The notes beneath the pieces are model-generated. The model was not told the DNA's origin. It did no database searches and worked only from the letters and a program-made list of their open reading frames with translations. A DNA stretch of 64,000 bases from an uncultured Lachnospiraceae bacterium (GTDB lineage: Bacteria; Bacillota; Clostridia; Lachnospirales; Lachnospiraceae). Below, piece by piece: positions 35,241 through 42,620 of this stretch. Position 1 is the stretch's first letter, and every line of letters starts with the position of its first letter. The DNA lies in contig CANOLA010000006.1 in assembly GCA_947566705.1 (NCBI GenBank), positions 1 to 64,000 on the forward strand, read 5' to 3'. The position numbers were made by a program, and so were the translations under genes.

Positions 35241-35330
35241 CAAATAATCTAGTTTCTATGTACCTTTTTCTTTTTAATATTAGAATAAGATATTGGATAC
35301 AATGATTAATAACATACATCCCTGATGTAC

Positions 35331-35358
35331 AAAAAATGCCGCTTATGCGGCATTTTTT
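35331..35358. terminator. Bidirectional terminator
   Basis: A perfect 12-bp stem (AAAAAATGCCGC/GCGGCATTTTTT) with a four-base loop lies between the convergent cold-shock and Nudix genes; the A/T arms serve as T-tracts on both strands. Confidence 0.9.
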
Positions 35359-35370
35359 GTTATCTTCCGG

Positions 35371-35874
35371 TTATATCTGAAAAACCTTTTTAATACTGTC
35401 ATAATGAAGAAAAATCCCCTGTTCCGCCAGTTCCTTAATCTCCTCTGCGGCAGCAAACTTACAGCCGTCTGTTTCCTCCGTCTGAAGTGTGATGTCATTT
35501 TCATCGACGTCCATGACATAGCGGTAAATATCAACAAAATAATTGTCCCCTTCCCCCGGATTTTCCCGATGGTAGCTGAACATATAACCGCCCTCAGCGC
35601 CGCTTACATCAAGGCCTGTCTCCTCTTTGATTTCACGCCTTACGGCTTCCTCGGATTCCTCCCCTGCCTGCGCCGCACCTCCGGATACTTCCCACCAGCC
35701 GGGTGCCCACGCCTTTGTCATCACACGCTTTGTAATCAGGAACCGTCCGTCAGGCCGCATAATCACGCCAAGCACTGTCAGATGGTACTCGTCATCCGCC
35801 AGTGTAAAACTGTCTTTTTCCATTGTCCGTCCGGTCCGCTGCTTATTTTTGTCATAAATATCCCAGTATTCCAT
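35371..35874 (-). CDS. Nudix hydrolase
   Basis: A 167-residue protein with a Nudix box G-x5-E-x7-REIKEETGLD (GAAQAGEESEEAVRRE...). It starts EYWDIYDKNKQRTGR, a head seen in isopentenyl-diphosphate isomerase-like and general nucleotide-derivative Nudix proteins. Start MEYWDIYD is chosen because AAAGGAG lies five bases upstream. Substrate cannot be assigned. Confidence 0.85.
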   Translation of the reverse strand: MEYWDIYDKNKQRTGRTMEKDSFTLADDEYHLTVLGVIMRPDGRFLITKRVMTKAWAPGWWEVSGGAAQAGEESEEAVRREIKEETGLDVSGAEGGYMFSYHRENPGEGDNYFVDIYRYVMDVDENDITLQTEETDGCKFAAAEEIKELAEQGIFLHYDSIKKVFQI

Positions 35875-35964
35875 TTTTTCTCCTTTAACTTTAATCTCAC
35901 ATTCCATGGATACTGCCCTGCGAATCACTCTGCAGCACAGACTCCGGCGTGATCTGCTTCTTAA

Positions 35965-36708
35965 TCAGGGCATATAAATCCGGTACCAGCTCGGCAGCAG
36001 GCTGCTTGACGACTGCTGGCCGTTCCTTGTCTTCATCTCCGGTGATAATGAACACTGTTTCCATAAGTTCTGGTAATAGTCCTCCCCCTCATCCACGGAA
36101 GGAAGGTTTATGCCCGCAAACACAACACACGGCTGAAAAGCCTCATGCATCAGCATACTTTTACGTTTTGTGTCAAATATCAGAAAATCCTCATTATAAA
36201 AACGGTCTGCAAAGTGGTCCATCATCAGGGGAATCAGATTGCATTTTGGTTCGATTTCAGCCAGAAGGATATCTTTATCCTGACGGAAATTTAAAAACCC
36301 ATATAATTTATTGAGCTCAATTTCCACCCTGCGGGACATTTCCACTACCTTTAACATACGGGAATCCGTTTCATGCGGAATGCTGCTGCCTTTTGCAAAA
36401 GCCCGCACCAGATAGCCGAATGTAACCGTGGCACGGTCCCTGTCGTAATGGCACAGCGCACGCAGAATGGAATCATACACAGAAAAGCCCAGCTTTGACT
36501 GAATGGCACGGACAAGCTGTTCCACCTTGCCTGCATCAGCTGTCACCATCTGTTCCTCACCCGATACTTCCCCGTCATCCCCGATTATAATGGAAATACT
36601 GTCCGTGTACGGCTTTCCCAGCTTTTCTTTTTGCTCAAATGCATCACTGACTGCTGAAAAAATCCCCTCAAGGGAATTCTCACAGCGAAGAATTAACTGT
36701 TCGCTCAT
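35965..36708 (-). CDS. TIGR03915-like DNA metabolism protein (DUF4130)
   Basis: A 247-residue protein. Signatures are the start ILRCENSLEGIFSAVSDAFE and the segment FLNFRQDKDILLAEIEPKCN, then HFADRFYNEDFLIFDTKRK. These fit the TIGR03915/DUF4130 family, which usually pairs with a radical-SAM protein (TIGR03916) and is proposed to work in DNA repair. No such partner is adjacent here. It lies 37 bases upstream of the Nudix reading frame and may share its transcript. Confidence 0.7.
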   Translation of the reverse strand: MSEQLILRCENSLEGIFSAVSDAFEQKEKLGKPYTDSISIIIGDDGEVSGEEQMVTADAGKVEQLVRAIQSKLGFSVYDSILRALCHYDRDRATVTFGYLVRAFAKGSSIPHETDSRMLKVVEMSRRVEIELNKLYGFLNFRQDKDILLAEIEPKCNLIPLMMDHFADRFYNEDFLIFDTKRKSMLMHEAFQPCVVFAGINLPSVDEGEDYYQNLWKQCSLSPEMKTRNGQQSSSSLLPSWYRIYMP

Positions 36709-36756
36709 CTCTCACCTCTAATTATTTTTTTTATATGTTTATATGGATAACATTTA

Positions 36757-38409
36757 TTACTGCCTGCCTCTGTGCAGCAGTGCCGGATATATTACAGATG
36801 CAGTCCCTCCAAGAAGGACAGCGGCTAAATCCGTAAGCACAAGTGCAGCAGCCCATCCCCCCAGGAAATACCCTCCTGCCATTGGTAAAACCACAAACAG
36901 AATCAGGAAAAAACGCAGAAAAATCTGAATCATAGCCTTTACGGTATCCAGCGCACTGCTGTGAAAAGCGGCTTCCAGCAGCAGCCCTGCCGCAGAAAAC
37001 ATAAAATCCAGAAAACACAGCGTTATATACCACAGAAACAGGATCAGCGGCTTTTCCCCCATAATGATACCGGAAACCAGTACTCCGAAAAACAAATCCA
37101 CCGCACAGCTGTATGTACCTGCCAGCATGGCAGAAAAAACTTTTTTGTACGGATTATCCGGCACTAAAAACAGCCAGTTTTTTGCTGTTTCCTGTTCAAT
37201 CGGGTTTCCCATGTTACGGAAAAACAAAACAAATACCAGTATCATTCCAACGATAAAAAAGCCACGCCCCATCGTCCTCGAAAAAAGTACCGCAGACATA
37301 ACACTGACTGCAAAGTAAAACAGCATGGTCTTTGTAAAAATCCCAAATACCGCCATTCTCCGCCTGCAGTACACTTCCTTTGAAAAAAACACGCTGCCGC
37401 CCCATCCGGTCAGGTTTCCTTCCCGTTTTATGCGGTCAGAGCGTTTTCTGCCCTGCACCATCCTGCCTTCCTGCACTGCTGACATCATTTCCGCTGTCTT
37501 TCCGGCGGCTGAAAGGGCATCCTCATAAAAATCAGCCTGAATCCGCCAGATAAAAAACACCAGTACACAAACTGCTGCAACAAGCAGCGCCAGATAAACC
37601 AGAAAAGGCAGAGCATGCCCGTCCGCCGCGCTCATAATCATTCCCTTAAGCCAGCCGATTACCGGAAAATAACGCATCCACCGGCTTCCAAACGACATCT
37701 CAGCCATACGGTACGGATTTTTATCCGACACGAAAAACAGCACTGCAAAAATCCCAAGCAGCACAGCGGCAAACGTCCAGATTGCCGGAACCACATATTT
37801 TTTCAAATGCTCATGCGTGGTAAATACCGTATAGGAAAGCACCGTCATAAGCTTCTGGAAAATCAGAAGAAAAATCCAGCCAATGATTACAGCTGTTACC
37901 GCAAACACCCCCAGCCCCAGATTAACCGTCAGATTCGGAATCTGAAACACCAGGTACACCGAGGCAAATATGCTTGCCACCATCTGAAAGCTCAGCCGGA
38001 ACAAAAGTACCGACTGCGGTTTAAGCGGCGCAGTAAACAAAAAATTAACATCTGCCATCTGAAATATTTCCGTACCGTTTTTGGAACCGGTATAAATTCC
38101 TATGAGAAGCAGTACCAGAAACAGCAGCGCGATTCCTGCCTCCACATAAGTTTTAACCATCCTGACATCCTCTGCAGACATCCCGGGTTCCTTATCCTCT
38201 TCCCCGTCATCATCTTCCTCATCCTGCACGGCTTCGGTTGAAATCCCGGTGGCATCCTGTTTTTCCATAATATTTCCAATAATACTGCCTGCAAGTCCGA
38301 ACACCACGCCACAGCCGATAATTCCAATCAGAATGACCAGTACGGTACTGCGGAACATTTTCTTTATCGTATTAATTCCGGTATGAAGTGCATAATAAAA
38401 CCAGCCCAT
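36757..38409 (-). CDS. Putative ABC exporter membrane subunit
   Basis: A 550-residue protein with about twelve membrane helices and an acidic loop near residues 65-85 (DEEDDDGEEDKEPG). The layout matches the large putative ABC exporter family (PF16962-like) found next to an ATPase. Start MGWFYYAL is one base after the ATPase stop, with GGAGGGCGGGG as a strong site. Substrate unknown. Confidence 0.75.
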   Translation of the reverse strand: MGWFYYALHTGINTIKKMFRSTVLVILIGIIGCGVVFGLAGSIIGNIMEKQDATGISTEAVQDEEDDDGEEDKEPGMSAEDVRMVKTYVEAGIALLFLVLLLIGIYTGSKNGTEIFQMADVNFLFTAPLKPQSVLLFRLSFQMVASIFASVYLVFQIPNLTVNLGLGVFAVTAVIIGWIFLLIFQKLMTVLSYTVFTTHEHLKKYVVPAIWTFAAVLLGIFAVLFFVSDKNPYRMAEMSFGSRWMRYFPVIGWLKGMIMSAADGHALPFLVYLALLVAAVCVLVFFIWRIQADFYEDALSAAGKTAEMMSAVQEGRMVQGRKRSDRIKREGNLTGWGGSVFFSKEVYCRRRMAVFGIFTKTMLFYFAVSVMSAVLFSRTMGRGFFIVGMILVFVLFFRNMGNPIEQETAKNWLFLVPDNPYKKVFSAMLAGTYSCAVDLFFGVLVSGIIMGEKPLILFLWYITLCFLDFMFSAAGLLLEAAFHSSALDTVKAMIQIFLRFFLILFVVLPMAGGYFLGGWAAALVLTDLAAVLLGGTASVIYPALLHRGRQ

Positions 38410-38410
38410 A

Positions 38411-39112
38411 CTACACCCCGCCCTCCGTAATTTCAAAGAAAATATCCTCCAGGCTCTTTTCCTGGCCGCCCGTCATTCCTCTTGGAACAACTGCTGCCAC
38501 AGCCCCCTGTTTCATAATATATGTAGTATCCCATAACTCCTCAATACTGTCAATCATATGTGTACTTAACAAGATGGAACAGCCATCTGAACGCAGTTCA
38601 GCAAGTAATGTTTTCAGTTCCTTAATGGCATGCGGATCCAGACCAATCATCGGCTCATCAAACAGGAGCACTCGCGGCTTCGGAAGAAGTCCGCAGCAGA
38701 TACTCAGCTTCTGCTGCATTCCCTTGGAAAGTTCATCCCCGAATTTCTTTTTCTTGTCATCCAGCTCAAACCTCCCCAGCAGCTTTTCCTTATACTCTTT
38801 ATAGTCTTTTAATTTATATGCCCTTGCAAGAAATTCCATGTGCTCGTCTACTGTCAGGTTCGGGTACAGGGAAGGAATTTCAGGTACATAGCCTAAAATC
38901 CGTTTTGCTTCTATGGACTTGTTATCCAGACCGTTAATCCTGATCTGTCCCTCATATTTAAGAAAACCTGCAATACATTTTATGATGGTACTCTTTCCCG
39001 CCCCGTTGGGACCGAGCAGAATGCCCACCTGTCCGTCCGGAATCTGAAATGAGATATCCGCATTCGCCGTTACTTTGTGGTACTTTTTTGTGACGTGTAA
39101 TACATCCAGCAT
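38411..39112 (-). CDS. ABC transporter ATP-binding protein
   Basis: A 233-residue ATPase: Walker A LLGPNGAGKSTIIKC, signature LSKGMQQKLSICCGL, Walker B VLLFDEPMIGLDP and an H-loop ILLSTHM. Start MLDVLHV is chosen for the GGAGGAAGG site just upstream. With the next gene it forms an exporter pair. Confidence 0.9.
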   Translation of the reverse strand: MLDVLHVTKKYHKVTANADISFQIPDGQVGILLGPNGAGKSTIIKCIAGFLKYEGQIRINGLDNKSIEAKRILGYVPEIPSLYPNLTVDEHMEFLARAYKLKDYKEYKEKLLGRFELDDKKKKFGDELSKGMQQKLSICCGLLPKPRVLLFDEPMIGLDPHAIKELKTLLAELRSDGCSILLSTHMIDSIEELWDTTYIMKQGAVAAVVPRGMTGGQEKSLEDIFFEITEGGV

Positions 39113-39142
39113 AACCTTCCTCCAAACTGAGCAGTACAACAA

Positions 39143-39167
39143 ACAGAGTACACAATGTGTACTCTGT
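39143..39167. promoter_or_regulatory. 12-bp perfect palindrome upstream of the ABC operon
   Basis: ACAGAGTACACA and TGTGTACTCTGT flank a single A. On the minus strand the sequence ends in TTGTTGT, so it could terminate the hydrogenase transcript (stop at 39193). Equally, its symmetry and position 31 bases before the ABC start suit an operator. Function cannot be decided by eye. Confidence 0.5.
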
Positions 39168-39192
39168 TCTGATGTACGGCTGTATATATTAT

Positions 39193-40641
39193 TTATTCCC
39201 TGTGCATGGAGAATGCTTCCATGTGGTAATTTTCCAGATTGCCGAGGATTTCCCTGTCATCTGCCTTTTCCAGCAGCTCATCCCGGAATCTCTTCGTGGA
39301 ATTCATGTCGTTGAACGAACTCGGGCCGCCGACACAGCCGCCTTCGCATGCCATTCCTTCTATGAAATCATCCGGAAGCTTTCCGACTTTCAGTAATGTC
39401 AAAAACTTTTTGCATTCTGCGGCGCCGTTTGCCTTGCATACCTTTGGCTCGATACCGGCATTCATTTCTTTCATACTCTCTACCACTGCAGCTGTCACGC
39501 CGCCGGAATTACCAAACCGCTTGCCGTAAACGGAGGATTCCTGGTAAGAGGTATCGCCTGCCTTAAGCTCAACATTCTTTGCACGCATAATGGCACGGAT
39601 TTCGCTGTAGGTTAAAACAAAATCTGCATTGCCTTCAATCTGCTGGTCCACAATCTCTGATTTTTTTGCGATACACGGTCCGATAAATACAGTAACCGCA
39701 TCCGGCTCCTTTGATTTAATCAGACGCGAAACCGCGCACATCGGCGATACAGTTGTGGAAATTTTATCGGCAAGCTCCGGAAAATGCTTGCGCACCATAT
39801 TAACAAATCCCGGACAGCAGGAGGTTACTTTCTTTTCGCCCTCTTTATAAGCCTCTGCCCATTCTGCTGCCTCGGAGGCAGCTGTCATGTCACCGCCCAG
39901 GCCGACTTCGATAAATCCGTTGAAGCCGACTTCCTGCAGCGCCTTCTTCCAGCTCTTCATGGTGATATTCGGTCCGAACTGGCCTTCTGTTGCCGGAGCA
40001 CACATTGCATAAACTTTCCGGTCGGACTTTAATGCTTCAATCACATCCACAATATATGTTTTGGAACCAATTGCACCAAACGGACAGCTGTGGATACATT
40101 TGCCGCAGCGGATACATTTGCTCTCATCAATTACTGATATGCCGTTTTCATCGTATGTAATGGCATCAACCGGACAGCTGTTTTTGCACGGGCGCACCAG
40201 GTGGGCAATTGCATTATACGGACATGCCTGCGCACAACGGCCGCACTCCTTGCACTTCTGCGGGTCAATGTGGGAACGGTGGCGTCCTGCCACGATTGCG
40301 CCGAATTTACATGCGTTGATACATGCCTTGCCAATACAGTTCTGGCAGTTTTCTGTCACGGTATAACTGGAAATCGGACAGTCCTCACAGGCAGAATGAA
40401 TGACCTGGATCACATTCTTTTCATCATTGCCGTACAGATTCTCACCTTCGGCAAGTTTGACCCTCTGACGGATAATTTCACGCTCCTTATAGATACAGCA
40501 GCGAAACTGCGGGGTCGGTCCCGGAATCAGTTCGAATGGAATATTATCCTTTTTTTCTTCGAGCTTTCCTTCAAACGCCAGCCTGGCAACCTCATAGAGC
40601 ACTTCATGTTTAATCTTGATTACATTTTCGTCAGCGTACAT
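39193..40641 (-). CDS. [FeFe] hydrogenase, putative group B
   Basis: This 482-residue protein has four N-terminal ferredoxin-type cysteine clusters, including CKECGRCAQACPYNA and CIRCGKCIHSCPFGA, then an H-domain. H-cluster ligands are in TSCCPGF (275-276), GPCIAKKSE (C323) and MACEGGCVGG (C432, C436). The TSCCPGF and SPMCAVSRLIK variants differ from the bidirectional and bifurcating group A enzymes and fit group B. These enzymes are thought to oxidise ferredoxin to H2 in clostridia. Start MYADENVI is chosen for the AAAGGAG site. Confidence 0.85.
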   Translation of the reverse strand: MYADENVIKIKHEVLYEVARLAFEGKLEEKKDNIPFELIPGPTPQFRCCIYKEREIIRQRVKLAEGENLYGNDEKNVIQVIHSACEDCPISSYTVTENCQNCIGKACINACKFGAIVAGRHRSHIDPQKCKECGRCAQACPYNAIAHLVRPCKNSCPVDAITYDENGISVIDESKCIRCGKCIHSCPFGAIGSKTYIVDVIEALKSDRKVYAMCAPATEGQFGPNITMKSWKKALQEVGFNGFIEVGLGGDMTAASEAAEWAEAYKEGEKKVTSCCPGFVNMVRKHFPELADKISTTVSPMCAVSRLIKSKEPDAVTVFIGPCIAKKSEIVDQQIEGNADFVLTYSEIRAIMRAKNVELKAGDTSYQESSVYGKRFGNSGGVTAAVVESMKEMNAGIEPKVCKANGAAECKKFLTLLKVGKLPDDFIEGMACEGGCVGGPSSFNDMNSTKRFRDELLEKADDREILGNLENYHMEAFSMHRE

Positions 40642-40680
40642 ATACTCTCCTTTTACTGTATGGGTTATTTTGCTCTCATA

Positions 40681-40743
40681 ATACAACATTATTGTACATA
40701 AATTTTCAGTAAAAATCTATAGTTGTATCTATCAAAATACAAC
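40681..40743. promoter_or_regulatory. Divergent control region with repeated ATACAAC motif
   Basis: ATACAAC occurs at 40681-40687 and 40737-40743, and GTTGTAT at 40722-40728; the last two form an inverted repeat with an eight-base spacer. The hydrogenase and subtilase genes diverge from this stretch. A shared operator is plausible; it does not match the Rex or Fur consensus as I know them. Confidence 0.45.
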
Positions 40744-40757
40744 AGAAAGCAGAAATT

Positions 40758-42527
40758 ATGGATTCAGCCGTTCAAAACCAGAAAATAGAGCCGACACTGC
40801 GTGCCGCGCTTGACGCCACCCCCGAAGAACTCGCTGCTTCCACGGACCTTTCCACCGGAAGCAGCACAGACGGACTCTGGACCGTCATTCTCTTTTACAG
40901 CGGTACACCCGCACGTTTACAGGAAGAATTTCCTGATGTTTCCTTTACCTTTCTGCTGGGAAACTATGCCATAGCCAGGCTTTCTGAACCTGCTATTTCC
41001 ATACTTGCCGGTTCCCCTCTTGTCATCTATATCGAGCGTCCGCGCCGCCTGTTTTTTGAAGTCTTAAACGGAAAGCGCAGCTCCTGCATTACGCCGCTGC
41101 AGGAATCATCTTCTTCTGCCTTAAGCGGGCGCGGAATACTTCTTGCCGTCATTGATTCCGGCATAGACTATATGCATCCGGACTTCCGTAATCCGGACGG
41201 CAGCACAAGAATCCTGTCACTCTGGGACCAGACTGTTGCCCCCGCCCCGTCACAGGGCAGGTTTCCGCCGGAAGGATATTCCTCCGGCACCCTCTACACA
41301 GCCGAACAGATAAACGCCGCCATCAACGCCGCAACACCGCAGGAGCGATTTGAACTATGTTCAAGTATTGATACTTCCGGGCATGGCACACATGTGGCAG
41401 GAATTGCGGCAGGCAACGGAAGCGCCTCCGGGGGACGGTACCGTGGTGTGGCTTATGAAGCGTCCCTTCTGGCTGTCAAGCTCGGTTCCCCGGAAGAAAG
41501 AACTTTTCCCAGCACAACCGAGCTGATGACAGCCGTGGATTTTTGTGTCCGCTATGCCATGGAAAAGCGCCTGCCCCTTGTCATCAATTTAAGCTTTGGA
41601 AATACCTATGGTTCGCACAGCGGAACCTCACTTCTGGAAACCTATCTTGACAATGTGTCAGACCTGGGGCAGATCTGCATTGTGGTCGGGAGCGGAAATG
41701 AAGGAAACAACGGCGGGCATACCGGGGGACGCCTGGAAAATGAACAGTCCCGCCGGCTGGAATTTGCTGTTGGTGATTATGAACAGTCCCTTTCCATACA
41801 AATCTGGAAAAATTACTGGGATGAAATCCGCATTGTTATGCAGGCGCCCTCTGCCCCTGCTGTCATTACCATTCCAAACCAGCCGGGAAGCTGGCGCTTT
41901 ACCTCGGATAATACCATACTGCTGGTATATTACGGGGAACCCTCCCCTTACAGCCTTTACCAGGAAATCTATATTGACCTGCTGCCGGAAAAAAATTATA
42001 TTTCCTCCGGTATCTGGAGCATAACACTTACCGCGCAGTCCGTTACAGACGGAATTTATGATCTATGGATGCCGGCTGCCGCCGTCCGCGGTCTTGCCAC
42101 ACAGTTTCTGACGCCGGTGCCGGAAACCACTCTTACGATTCCGTCAACAGCAGCAAAGGTCATTACTGTCGGCGCCTATGATGCCAGAAGCAGCTCACCG
42201 GCACCGTTTTCGGGAAGAGGCTTCACCTGGAACACACGCCAGGTAAAACCGGATATTGTCGCTCCCGGCGTTGATATTACAAGCTGTGCCGTGGGCGGCG
42301 GTTATGAAACAAGAAGCGGCACCTCCATGGCTGCCCCGTTTGTTTCCGGAAGCTGCGCACTTTTAATGCAGTGGGGAATTCTGGAAGGAAATGATACTTT
42401 CCTTTACGGTGAAAAAATGAAATCATATCTCATAAACGGCGCAAGGCGGCTGCCTTTTGCCAGCTCCTATCCAAACCCGCAGACTGGCTGGGGAGCCCTG
42501 TGTGTCCGTGACAGTATTCCTTTTTGA
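40758..42527 (+). CDS. S8-family subtilase, no signal peptide
   Basis: A 589-residue serine protease with the full triad: D133 (AVIDSGIDY), H209 (SGHGTHVAG) and S523 (SGTSMAAP). Residues 1-110 form a proregion-like domain. A beta-rich insert lies between about 345 and 450. There is no signal peptide. The plan and the insert resemble clostridial Csp-type germination proteases and related anaerobe subtilases. It diverges from the hydrogenase gene. Confidence 0.85.
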   Translation: MDSAVQNQKIEPTLRAALDATPEELAASTDLSTGSSTDGLWTVILFYSGTPARLQEEFPDVSFTFLLGNYAIARLSEPAISILAGSPLVIYIERPRRLFFEVLNGKRSSCITPLQESSSSALSGRGILLAVIDSGIDYMHPDFRNPDGSTRILSLWDQTVAPAPSQGRFPPEGYSSGTLYTAEQINAAINAATPQERFELCSSIDTSGHGTHVAGIAAGNGSASGGRYRGVAYEASLLAVKLGSPEERTFPSTTELMTAVDFCVRYAMEKRLPLVINLSFGNTYGSHSGTSLLETYLDNVSDLGQICIVVGSGNEGNNGGHTGGRLENEQSRRLEFAVGDYEQSLSIQIWKNYWDEIRIVMQAPSAPAVITIPNQPGSWRFTSDNTILLVYYGEPSPYSLYQEIYIDLLPEKNYISSGIWSITLTAQSVTDGIYDLWMPAAAVRGLATQFLTPVPETTLTIPSTAAKVITVGAYDARSSSPAPFSGRGFTWNTRQVKPDIVAPGVDITSCAVGGGYETRSGTSMAAPFVSGSCALLMQWGILEGNDTFLYGEKMKSYLINGARRLPFASSYPNPQTGWGALCVRDSIPF

Positions 42528-42620
42528 ACATGTTTTTTATGGACAAATGCCCCGATTGCTGATAATATAAAAATAGATTTTTCCGGAAACTGGAAACCTG
42601 TTTTTATATGGTGAAGTAAT

